Shown here: positions 7,589-15,189 of the stretch, one piece after another
How the letters are laid out: each line of letters starts with the position of its first letter
How positions within the stretch are numbered: the first letter of the stretch is position 1
Assembly: GCA_021151615.1 (NCBI GenBank)
Contig: JAGKXA010000031.1
Span: forward strand, 1-27,403
Source of the DNA: Cellvibrionaceae bacterium
Lineage (GTDB): Bacteria > Pseudomonadota > Gammaproteobacteria > Pseudomonadales > Cellvibrionaceae
Direction: 5' to 3'
DNA length: 27,403 nucleotides
Made by a program: the position numbers and the translations under genes
The notes under the pieces: model-generated
What the model saw: only the letters and a program-made list of their open reading frames with translations
The model's database searches: none
What the model was told of the DNA's origin: nothing

Positions 7589-9022
7589 ATGAATCGAATC
7601 GATAAGGGCCGCCGTCAATTTATCGCACAGGTTCCCTCAGTCTCTGCTGCATCACTGGCAGCAACCAGTTTATTCGGCAGCAATTTGGTTAATGCCAAAA
7701 CGCGCACCAAACCCAATATTATTTTTATCCTCGCCGATGATTTGGGCTACGCCGATTTAAGTGTGTACGGGCAGCGCCATTTTGAAACGCCGCAGTTGGA
7801 TAAACTCGCCAAACAAGGTGTGCGCTTTACCCAGGCCTACGCCAACTCAGCAGTTTGCTCTGCAACCCGTTTTGGTTTGATTACTGGCCGCTACCAATAT
7901 CGCCTGCGTGGAGGATTGGAAGAACCAATTTCAGGTTCCAATAACAATATAGGTTTGCCGCCAGAACACCCCACCCTGCCCTCACTGTTGAAACAACAGG
8001 GGTATAGCACTGCCCTGTTTGGTAAATGGCACTTGGGCTCGCTGCCGACCTTTGGCCCATTAAAAAGTGGTTACGATGTGTTCTTTGGCAACTACGGCGG
8101 TGCGCTGGATTATTTCACGCATAAAACCAATGTAGGGCCAGATGCAAAAGAAGGATTATTTGAAGGTGAAGTACCGGTTGAAAAAGTGGGTTACTACACC
8201 GACTTGATTGCCGAGCGCGCGGTGGATTACATCAGCGCGCACGACAAAAAAAATCCGTTTTTATTGTCGCTGCACTTCACTGCACCCCACTGGCCGTGGG
8301 AAGGGCCGGAAGATGAAGCCGTCGCACAGCAAATTAAAAGCCTGTTCCACTACGAAGGTGGAAGTTTGGAGACCTACGGAAAAATGGTGCAGTCACTCGA
8401 TGCCGCTGTCGGGCGTGTATTGAAAGCGCTAGACAGCAGAGGCTTGAGCAAAAACACCATCGTGATTTTTACCAGCGACAACGGCGGCGAGCGCTTCTCG
8501 GATACCTGGCCTTTTACCGGACAAAAAACCGAATTACTCGAAGGCGGGATTCGTGTACCGGCAATTATTCGTTGGCCAGCCGCAATTAAAGGTGGGCAAG
8601 TTTCCGATCAAGTCGCCATTACCATGGATTGGCTACCCACCCTGGTCTCTGCTGCCGAGGGTACACCGGATGCGGCTTACCCCAGTGATGGTGAAAATCT
8701 TTTACCCATCCTACTCAATGCCGAACCGACCAAAGCGCGCACATTATTCTGGCGCTACAAAGGCAATAACCAACGTGCAGTTCGTTCGGGCGATTGGAAA
8801 TATTTACAAATAGCAGGCAATGAATTTTTGTTTAATCTCGCCGAAGATGTACGTGAGCGCGCCAACTACGCTGAGCGCAATCCGGAGGTTTTCAAACAAT
8901 TGAAACAACAATGGGATGAGTGGAATAAAACCATGCTGGCAATTCCCGAGGAAGCCAGCACCCATGTGGCAGATGGAAAAGTACAAGCCGACCGGCCCGG
9001 TGTAATTAGCACCAGAAAGTGA
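7589..9022 (+). CDS. Tat-exported Cys-type sulfatase (formylglycine-dependent)
   Basis: This type I sulfatase (alkaline-phosphatase superfamily) hydrolyses sulfate esters. I choose ATG 7589 (GGGTGA upstream) over a TTG at 7508, giving 477 residues that begin with a Tat-like signal (KGRRQF, RR at 8-9). Metal ligands are Asp50-Asp51 (LADDLGY) and Asp297-Asn298 (TSDNGG); GKWH (145-148) and Lys313 (GQKTELLEGG) are also conserved. The maturation motif is C90-S-A-T-R94: Cys90 should become formylglycine, and the usual Pro two residues later is Ala, a tolerated C-x-A-x-R variant. If exported by Tat, modification would occur in the cytoplasm before transport. No maturase gene is in the window. A terminator upstream suggests a separate promoter or read-through from the receptor operon. 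The substrate (aryl, sugar or other sulfate) cannot be read from the sequence. Confidence 0.92.
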   Translation: MNRIDKGRRQFIAQVPSVSAASLAATSLFGSNLVNAKTRTKPNIIFILADDLGYADLSVYGQRHFETPQLDKLAKQGVRFTQAYANSAVCSATRFGLITGRYQYRLRGGLEEPISGSNNNIGLPPEHPTLPSLLKQQGYSTALFGKWHLGSLPTFGPLKSGYDVFFGNYGGALDYFTHKTNVGPDAKEGLFEGEVPVEKVGYYTDLIAERAVDYISAHDKKNPFLLSLHFTAPHWPWEGPEDEAVAQQIKSLFHYEGGSLETYGKMVQSLDAAVGRVLKALDSRGLSKNTIVIFTSDNGGERFSDTWPFTGQKTELLEGGIRVPAIIRWPAAIKGGQVSDQVAITMDWLPTLVSAAEGTPDAAYPSDGENLLPILLNAEPTKARTLFWRYKGNNQRAVRSGDWKYLQIAGNEFLFNLAEDVRERANYAERNPEVFKQLKQQWDEWNKTMLAIPEEASTHVADGKVQADRPGVISTRK

Positions 9023-9291
9023 TTTTTTCGCTACATATCTGCTGGCGATAAAACAACCAGAGTAATTTTCACCAACAAGGACGTTAGCATTCTCTCCCTC
9101 TGCAAATACCTTCTTATTTTTATCCGCGCCAATATTTTCAATAAACGCCGCTGACTTTTACACAGATGTTGTCTGCTTAAAAACAACTATTCCCTATTAA
9201 GTTTTTTATCCCACAGCGGATTTTTTATTTTTAAACAGAAAGCTAACACCCTGAAAAAATATCCGTAAACATTCCAAATTGCTAATACTCA

Positions 9292-9307
9292 TGGCCTGCT
9301 ACTTGCG
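9292..9307 (+). promoter_or_regulatory. rpoN-box: Sigma-54 (-24/-12) promoter for TonB receptor 2
   Basis: TGGCCTGCTACTTGCG has GG (9293-9294) and GC (9305-9306) exactly 10 bases apart and TTGC intact. The predicted transcript start is near 9318, about 56 bases before the ATG. Confidence 0.65.
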
Positions 9308-9325
9308 ATAAGCAAGGTGTTAACC

Positions 9326-9342
9326 ACAAAGATTATCTTTGT
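9326..9342 (+). promoter_or_regulatory. Perfect palindrome in the TonB receptor 2 leader
   Basis: ACAAAGAT-T-ATCTTTGT has perfect 8-bp arms around one base and lies about +8 to +24 from the predicted sigma-54 start. As DNA it would suit a dimeric repressor; a one-base loop makes a stable full RNA hairpin unlikely. I do not recognise it as a known operator. Confidence 0.4.
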
Positions 9343-9373
9343 TTCATCCACAATGCCGGCGTAAGGAATTTTC

Positions 9374-12031
9374 ATGAGTCAGAATTATTTTTCACCCTAC
9401 TGGTTAGTGTTAGTCAGTTTAACTTACAGCGCCATGCCAGTTTTAGCGCAAACCAGTGCAACACCCACGCGCGAACAACAAGCAGAAAAAACCACTGTGT
9501 TGCAAACAGTTACCGTGCGCTCACGCAACCGGATTGAAAAGCTGCAGGAAGTACCACTCTCGATTTCCGTTGTTACCGGTGTAGAACTGGAGCGGTTGCA
9601 AGCGGTGGACATTGCTTCGTTTAGTAAACGCGTGGGCAATGTGATTTGGAACCCCGGTAATCCGCGCCAATTCAGTTTGTCGGTGCGCGGTGTAGGTAAA
9701 CAGGCGCAGACCGATGCGCAAGATCCGAGTGTAGGGATTATTGTGGACGGTGTTAACTACGCCTATAACCCATTGTCATCAAGCGTGGACTTTACCGATA
9801 TCGCCGCCGTCGAAGTCACGCGCGGCCCGCAGGGAACCTTACTCGGCAAAAATACCAGCCTTGGTGTAATCAATATCACCACGCGCCGCCCCACATTTAC
9901 CCCTGAAGCCAGCGCAACCGTCAGTTACGGGCAGCGCAATAATTTATTTGGCTCGGCGGTATTAGGTGGGCCGGTGATTGATGATTTGCTGGCATGGCGC
10001 GGCGTATTTACCGCCACTAAAGCGCGCGGTGATTTGGTTAACCGCTATAACCCGGATTTAACCTATGCCAATAAAGATCGCTTCTCGGCGCGTCTGCAAT
10101 TTTTATTAACACCCAGCGAAAACTTTACTGCACGTTTAAGCCTTGATGCACAACCTAAAGCAGGCGAAGCAACCAATGGGCGCACATTCAATAGCCCCAC
10201 CCCAACTGAATATGCGGGTAATAGACCAAACCCACTCACTACCGATGCCAAAACCCGTTTGAATCGCCGTTGGTTTCTCGATCAAAGTGATTACCGCTAT
10301 GAAGATGACTGGCTGGGCAACAGCAAACGCAATGCAATCGATGCAGACAACTACGACCCTATTGTCACCGCCACCAATGGCGCGTCCACGGAATTGAATT
10401 GGAAATTGGCCGAACACGAGATCACATCCATTACTGCCTACAAAGATTATTATTTTGACGCACGCAACGATGAAGGCACGCCATTTGATATCAGTAAAAA
10501 TGGCGGCGGCTTGGTGGATTACAAACAATACAGCCAGGAGCTGCGCCTGAGTTCTAACACCGGTGGTTTTGTGGATTACCAAACCGGTTTATTTTTCCTT
10601 GAAACCGATATTGCGCACTCCACGCGCGCCGGTTGGGGTTCTGATGCCGGTGCATGGTTTGCAACGCCGCAGCAATACGCACGCCTGGACACCAATACCA
10701 ATGGCCGCGCGCTATTGCAAGATTCACTCAGCCGGCTTTATCGCGACGGCGCCAACCAATACGACAACCGCAGCAGCGCGATTTTCGCGCAAGCTAACTG
10801 GCATTTCTCTGAACCCGTAACACTTACTACCGGTGTGCGCTTTACCCGCGAGGACAGGAACACCACCAGCAGCGCATTAATTGCAGACAACGGTGCAGGC
10901 ACTGCGCTCAACCCGAGCGCTATTAACGTCGCGAACAATGTGCCTCTGGGTGGCTTCAATACCTACGCAGCAAACCCTGACCCGCTCACCGGGGCAACGG
11001 TTGTGATTGGTGCACTCACACCCAATAACACCGCCGAACAAATTGCACTTGCCAACGCAACGGCACAAAAATATTTTGGTGTGAATTCCTACGCAGCACT
11101 GAATGCAACGCAAGCTCGCCAGGTCGCCGACGCCAAAGCAATTCGCAGAACACAATTGGGAGCGCTGTGGAATACGGTAAAAGCAGAAAGTTATCAAGAT
11201 ACCCAACCCGCTTTCGTGATCAGCCCGAGCTACAAATTCAGCGAACAGTTGAGCACTTATGTGTCCTGGCAGTACGGTGAAAAAGCGGGCATTGCACAAG
11301 TGGTCAATGGTTTTTCATATCCAACCGATGCGGAAAAATCCAGCTCATTTGAAATCGGTGTTAAAACGACCCTGCTCGACAATACACTGGTATTGAATGC
11401 CGATATTTTTCGTACGGATATCAAGGATTACCAGCAGTCTGTACGCGTAGTCGATGAATACACTACCCAATCAAATACCCTCAATGGCGCACCGGAGACA
11501 GCCTACACCGCCTACACCGGCAACGTGCCCAAGGTGCGTGCCCAGGGTTTGGAATTGGACGGGGTATACAGCGGTATCACCAATACCACCATCCGCTTTT
11601 CCGGCGCCTATAACGATGCCTATTACGTTGAGTTCCCCAACTCGGCGCAGCCGGTTGAGAACGGCTATACCGGTGCTGCTCCGTTCCGCGATATTTCCGG
11701 CGAAACTTTACCGGGAGCCTTTAAATACAGTTTCAATATCGGCGTGGATTATCGCGTTCCGGTACTGGGAAAACACGAATTCCATACCAGCCTGAATACC
11801 TCTTACAACAGCAAATTCAACTCCGATAACGCGCTCTCTTCCTATGGCTGGGTAGAAGGTTCAACCACTACGGATTTTTCTATCGGTATTGGTAAAAATA
11901 AAGGTGAGTTTGATGTGAACCTGGTAGTGAAAAACCTGCTTGACGACGACACTCCGCAAAGTAGAACCTGGAACTCCTGGAACCCGGCGCTCCCGCGCAG
12001 TGTGCAGTTGGTGTTGAGTGGGAAGTTCTAA
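9374..12031 (+). CDS. TonB-dependent outer-membrane receptor (paralogue 2)
   Basis: This 885-residue receptor has a conventional signal peptide (cleavage near VLAQ), a shorter linker than paralogue 1, a possible TonB box (LQTVTVRS), a plug with RGPQGTLLGKNTSLGVINITT and a barrel ending in LSGKF. AAGGA lies 6 bases before the ATG. Plug segments such as RSRNRIEKLQ and SIxVVDGVNYAYN-type stretches, and the last 80 residues (SKFNSDN, LSSYGW, FDVNLVVKNL), are nearly the same as in paralogue 1, so the two arose by duplication; differences concentrate in the barrel region near residues 480-600. It has its own sigma-54-type promoter. The copies flank the sulfotransferase and sulfatase, so they may bind related ligands, but specificity cannot be read from the sequence. 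Confidence 0.95.
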   Translation: MSQNYFSPYWLVLVSLTYSAMPVLAQTSATPTREQQAEKTTVLQTVTVRSRNRIEKLQEVPLSISVVTGVELERLQAVDIASFSKRVGNVIWNPGNPRQFSLSVRGVGKQAQTDAQDPSVGIIVDGVNYAYNPLSSSVDFTDIAAVEVTRGPQGTLLGKNTSLGVINITTRRPTFTPEASATVSYGQRNNLFGSAVLGGPVIDDLLAWRGVFTATKARGDLVNRYNPDLTYANKDRFSARLQFLLTPSENFTARLSLDAQPKAGEATNGRTFNSPTPTEYAGNRPNPLTTDAKTRLNRRWFLDQSDYRYEDDWLGNSKRNAIDADNYDPIVTATNGASTELNWKLAEHEITSITAYKDYYFDARNDEGTPFDISKNGGGLVDYKQYSQELRLSSNTGGFVDYQTGLFFLETDIAHSTRAGWGSDAGAWFATPQQYARLDTNTNGRALLQDSLSRLYRDGANQYDNRSSAIFAQANWHFSEPVTLTTGVRFTREDRNTTSSALIADNGAGTALNPSAINVANNVPLGGFNTYAANPDPLTGATVVIGALTPNNTAEQIALANATAQKYFGVNSYAALNATQARQVADAKAIRRTQLGALWNTVKAESYQDTQPAFVISPSYKFSEQLSTYVSWQYGEKAGIAQVVNGFSYPTDAEKSSSFEIGVKTTLLDNTLVLNADIFRTDIKDYQQSVRVVDEYTTQSNTLNGAPETAYTAYTGNVPKVRAQGLELDGVYSGITNTTIRFSGAYNDAYYVEFPNSAQPVENGYTGAAPFRDISGETLPGAFKYSFNIGVDYRVPVLGKHEFHTSLNTSYNSKFNSDNALSSYGWVEGSTTTDFSIGIGKNKGEFDVNLVVKNLLDDDTPQSRTWNSWNPALPRSVQLVLSGKF

Positions 12032-12076
12032 TGAGTACCTGCTAATGACTCAGATTGATGAATGTTTTAATGCAAA

Positions 12077-12136
12077 CAGATAGATGATTAAATTTAATCA
12101 GCAGCCTGTTAAACAGCCTGATTATTTATCTATCTG
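12077..12136. repeat. 60-base nested palindrome after TonB receptor 2
   Basis: Three nested pairs share one centre: CAGATAGAT (12077-12085) with ATCTATCTG (12128-12136), TAATCAG (12095-12101) with CTGATTA (12118-12124), and CTGTT (12106-12110) with AACAG (12112-12116). It begins 46 bases after the receptor stop. No long T-run follows on the plus strand. It could end or protect the receptor transcript, or act as a protein-binding site 25-85 bases upstream of the next sigma-54-type promoter. Confidence 0.55.
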
Positions 12137-12161
12137 CATGAAAAACCGGCAAATCCAGATG

Positions 12162-12177
12162 AGGCATGTTTATTGCC
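12162..12177 (+). promoter_or_regulatory. rpoN-box: Sigma-54 (-24/-12) promoter for the DUF5916 gene
   Basis: AGGCATGTTTATTGCC has GG (12163-12164) and GC (12175-12176) 10 bases apart with TTGC intact, and resembles the TonB receptor 1 promoter (GGCAT...ATTGCC in both). The predicted transcript start is near 12188, about 35 bases before the ATG at 12223. Confidence 0.65.
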
Positions 12178-12222
12178 TGTGCGGTTGCACTAATGTCAGT
12201 CACCGCAAAGGATAATTATTGA

Positions 12223-14463
12223 ATGTTTTCACGCTGTTCGTTTTATTTTCACCTACCCACTTTTTTATTTGTTCTCCTGTGCACTGCGGCTACCAGCGTA
12301 TTCGCGCAGAGCGCGCACGAAAAAAATATTTCACTGACCCGCATCCAGCAACCGCCGATCATCGATGGAAAACTCGATGAGCCTTTGTGGAAAACTGCTG
12401 CGGTGATTACCGACTTGCGCCAGATTCGCCCGGTGGATGGTGCGCCCGTTTCAGCGCGTACCGAAATCTACGTAGCCTACGACAAGGATGCGCTCTATGT
12501 GGCGGCGCGCCTGTGGGACACCCCACAGGAAGTGACGGCGAAAATTATGAAGCAGGGTTCAAGCCTGGGTGAAGATGATCGTATTGCCGTGATTATTGAT
12601 CCGTTTAATACCGGCCGCAATGGCTACCGCTTTGAAGTCAATGCCAATGGTGTGCGCAACGATATGCTCTACCAAAATAATCGCCTGCAACCCGAGTGGA
12701 CTGTGATTTGGGATGCTGCCGGTGCAATAACCGAAGACGGCTGGATTGCAGAATTTGCCATCCCTTTCAAAACGCTGCCGCTCGACCCAGAGATAAATAA
12801 CTGGGGCTTTAATGTCTCGCGCGCAATCCGTCGCAAAGGCGAAGAAGCTGTGTGGGTATCGCGCAATCGCAGCTGGAACCCCAGCATTGTGGGATCGATT
12901 GAAGGCCTGCGCGATCTTGATCAGGGAATCGGTTTGGATATAGTGCCCGGCCTTTCGTTGCGCGAACGCAAAGACTACGATCCGGAACACAAAGAATCCA
13001 ATGTAGAGCCCTCGCTGGATGTGTATTACCGCATTACGCCCTCACTCAGTGGCTCATTAACATTTAATACCGATTTCTCAGCCACTGAAGTGGATGAGCG
13101 ACAAGTTAACCTCACCCGCTTTAATTTATTTTTTCCCGAGAAGCGCGATTTCTTTTTAAACGATGCCGATCTGTTTGAATTTGGTCGTATTGGACAAGCG
13201 GGTTACGCCGAAAATATTCGCTCAGTCGGTCGCGCCGGGCAGGAAAATGCACGGCCATTTTTTTCGCGTCGTTTGGGATTAAGTGCACTGGGCACACCCG
13301 TGGATATTGATTACGGCGGAAAATTAAGTGGCCGCATCGGCAGCGTGACGCTCGGCGCGCTCGCCATACGTCAGGATGATTTTGTAAAACCTGATGGCAG
13401 TGTAGTGCCTGCCAGTGATGTCGCGGTCGGCCGCATCACCGCCGATGTGCTGGAGGAATCCAGTGTCGGTTTAATCGGCACCTCAGGCGACCCAACGACC
13501 GGCAATGACAACTCGCTGGTCGGTGCCGATTTTCTCTACCTCAACACCAACCTGCCCGGTAATCGGGTATTGGAAAGTGAATTCTGGTTGCAAAAAACCA
13601 ACACACCCGGCCTTGAGGGTGATGACGCCGCACTGGGGCTTGGCCTGCGCTCGCCGAATTTAGCGGGTTGGCGCGGCGGCGCAGGCTATCGTGAAATTGG
13701 TGAGAATTTTAACCCCGCATTAGGTTTCGTTAGCCGCAAAGGTGTACGCGATTACGTAGCTGACGTGGGTTACACCCACGTGATAGCAGGCGATTATTGG
13801 CAATCCATTTTCAGCGGTGTAGATGCGAACCGAATTACCAATCGCAGTGATGGGGAAGTACAAACACAAATTATCGCCCTGCGCCCCTTGGAATTGGAAA
13901 CCCGCGGCCGCGATCTTCTCAAATTTATTTATACACTCAACGATGAATGGGTAACGCGCCCGTTCACGCTCTATAAAACGCCCACTCAGATTTATGCTAT
14001 CCAACCGGGTGATTACGCCTTTAACGATTATGGTTTTGATCTGGAAACAGGAAAGCAACGAAAGTATTCAGGCAAACTTATTGTTCGCAGAGGGGATTTT
14101 TATGACGGTGAACGATTGAACCTGGGCGGCGAATTTGGCTGGAAACAATCGCGTCATTTAACCCTGCGCCTCGCCTATGACTGGAATGCTATTGATTTAC
14201 CGCAGGGAGAATTCATCACTCGCTTGGCGCGCGCCGCCGTTGAAGTGGGCATCACTTCCAATCTGTCATGGACCAATTTATTGCAATACGACAATGTGTC
14301 TGAATTATTTGGTATCCACAGCCGTTTACACTGGATTCCGGAAGCAGGACAAGAAGTGTTGCTGGTCTTCAACCACGGCTCCCAGGATGTGGATAAAGAT
14401 AATTCGTTCGCATCGGAAGATGCCGAAGCATCACTGAAATTAAGTTATACCTTCAGGTTTTAA
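12223..14463 (+). CDS. CBM9-like / DUF5916 outer-membrane protein 1
   Basis: This 746-residue protein has a signal peptide (cleavage near VFAQS), then a domain similar to carbohydrate-binding module family 9 (about 33-230) with the typical IDGKLDEPLWK start, YVAARLWD strand and the segment around DPFNTGRNGYRFEVNANG. The DUF5916 region follows (FFPEKRDFFLND, FFSRRLGLS) and runs as alternating beta-strands to a C-terminal Phe (LSYTFRF), as expected of an outer-membrane barrel. AAGGA is about 10 bases before the ATG. Members of this family are common next to TonB receptors in polymer degraders, but their function is not established; ligand capture or transport at the surface is plausible. A second member lies at 16639-18966. 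The dioxygenase gene 87 bases downstream is probably co-transcribed. Confidence 0.85.
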   Translation: MFSRCSFYFHLPTFLFVLLCTAATSVFAQSAHEKNISLTRIQQPPIIDGKLDEPLWKTAAVITDLRQIRPVDGAPVSARTEIYVAYDKDALYVAARLWDTPQEVTAKIMKQGSSLGEDDRIAVIIDPFNTGRNGYRFEVNANGVRNDMLYQNNRLQPEWTVIWDAAGAITEDGWIAEFAIPFKTLPLDPEINNWGFNVSRAIRRKGEEAVWVSRNRSWNPSIVGSIEGLRDLDQGIGLDIVPGLSLRERKDYDPEHKESNVEPSLDVYYRITPSLSGSLTFNTDFSATEVDERQVNLTRFNLFFPEKRDFFLNDADLFEFGRIGQAGYAENIRSVGRAGQENARPFFSRRLGLSALGTPVDIDYGGKLSGRIGSVTLGALAIRQDDFVKPDGSVVPASDVAVGRITADVLEESSVGLIGTSGDPTTGNDNSLVGADFLYLNTNLPGNRVLESEFWLQKTNTPGLEGDDAALGLGLRSPNLAGWRGGAGYREIGENFNPALGFVSRKGVRDYVADVGYTHVIAGDYWQSIFSGVDANRITNRSDGEVQTQIIALRPLELETRGRDLLKFIYTLNDEWVTRPFTLYKTPTQIYAIQPGDYAFNDYGFDLETGKQRKYSGKLIVRRGDFYDGERLNLGGEFGWKQSRHLTLRLAYDWNAIDLPQGEFITRLARAAVEVGITSNLSWTNLLQYDNVSELFGIHSRLHWIPEAGQEVLLVFNHGSQDVDKDNSFASEDAEASLKLSYTFRF

Positions 14464-14550
14464 CGGAACTCAAATCACAGCAAGAGAAACGGCGCGCCCG
14501 GATGAAACATCGCCACTGAAAGATTTGCTAACCACACGAGATTCGCATCC

Positions 14551-15162
14551 ATGATGGAAAAAGAAAGCGCCCATTTTTCTGAACCACCCAGGATTATCTA
14601 TGCACAAGAATCGATCATCATTTACCAAGGTTTGGATAAATCAATCTGCCAGGCAGTTATCAGCCGATTTAATGCAGATGAAAATAAACGGCTTGGAAAA
14701 ATAGGCAGATCCGAACAGATCATTCATGAACAACACACAAAATTTTCCTGGGATTTGGAAATCCACAACCAAGGCGCATGGCAAGATATATTCCAGGAAA
14801 TTCATCCTGGCATTAACCGCTGCATAACTCATTACCTATCACAGAGCCCGGTGCTGAAAGCATTTCGCTTGCAAGCAACTGGCTACAAAATCCAGATGTA
14901 CCCCAAAAACCAGGGGCATTTTAGCTGGCATGCAGACTCTGTTGGAAAAGCAGCCAGGGATAGAGTCGTTGCTATGGTGCTTTATTTAAATGATGTGGAA
15001 CATGGTGGGGAAACCGGATTTTTCCACCAGAATCTGAAGATTGCCCCCAGAGCAGGACAGCTCATGTTATTTCCAACCGGCTGGAATTACATGCATTGCG
15101 GACATATCCCCATCTCCGATGACAAATATATTATTTCCACGTTTATCCGGATTAATGATTAA
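14551..15162 (+). CDS. 2-oxoglutarate/Fe(II) dioxygenase, prolyl-4-hydroxylase-like
   Basis: This 203-residue soluble protein without a signal peptide carries the iron-binding HxD...H set: His127 and Asp129 (FSWHADS) and His182 (NYMHCGH), with Lys192 (DDKYIIS) as a likely 2-oxoglutarate ligand. The arrangement, with VLYLND, HGGETGFF and LMLFPTGWNYMH, matches the prolyl-4-hydroxylase-like branch rather than the TauD/AtsK branch that releases sulfite or sulfate from organosulfur compounds. It probably hydroxylates a protein or small molecule; the substrate is unknown. The ATG at 14551 is directly followed by a second ATG, and the ribosome site is weak. It is 87 bases downstream of DUF5916-1 with no terminator between, and converges on the GtrII-like gene 27 bases away. 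Confidence 0.85.
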   Translation: MMEKESAHFSEPPRIIYAQESIIIYQGLDKSICQAVISRFNADENKRLGKIGRSEQIIHEQHTKFSWDLEIHNQGAWQDIFQEIHPGINRCITHYLSQSPVLKAFRLQATGYKIQMYPKNQGHFSWHADSVGKAARDRVVAMVLYLNDVEHGGETGFFHQNLKIAPRAGQLMLFPTGWNYMHCGHIPISDDKYIISTFIRIND

Positions 15163-15189
15163 CCTTTACAGGAATACTCCACGGACAGA

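Larger units (their letters stand above)
9023..9373. other. Intergenic region with promoter and leader palindromes
   Basis: No gene is seen in these 351 bases between the sulfatase and TonB receptor 2. The left part is AT-rich with no convincing terminator. The right part holds a sigma-54-type promoter (9292-9307), a short inverted repeat CTTGC-GATAA-GCAAG (9302-9316) overlapping its -12 element, and a perfect 17-base palindrome in the leader (9326-9342). Confidence 0.6.

Noticed and set aside
3055..12330. Shared 15-base word GCGCACGAAAAAAAT and peptide SAHEKN in TonB receptor 1 and DUF5916-1 N-termini
   Set aside because: The surrounding sequences are unrelated and the word is low in complexity; chance is the simplest explanation.
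14501..14514. GG-N10-GC spacing upstream of the dioxygenase gene (GGATGAAACATCGC)
   Set aside because: Neither TGGC nor TTGC is present; the gene is better explained by co-transcription with DUF5916-1.
15163..15189. Shared terminator between the convergent dioxygenase and GtrII-like genes
   Set aside because: The 27-base gap shows no stem-loop.
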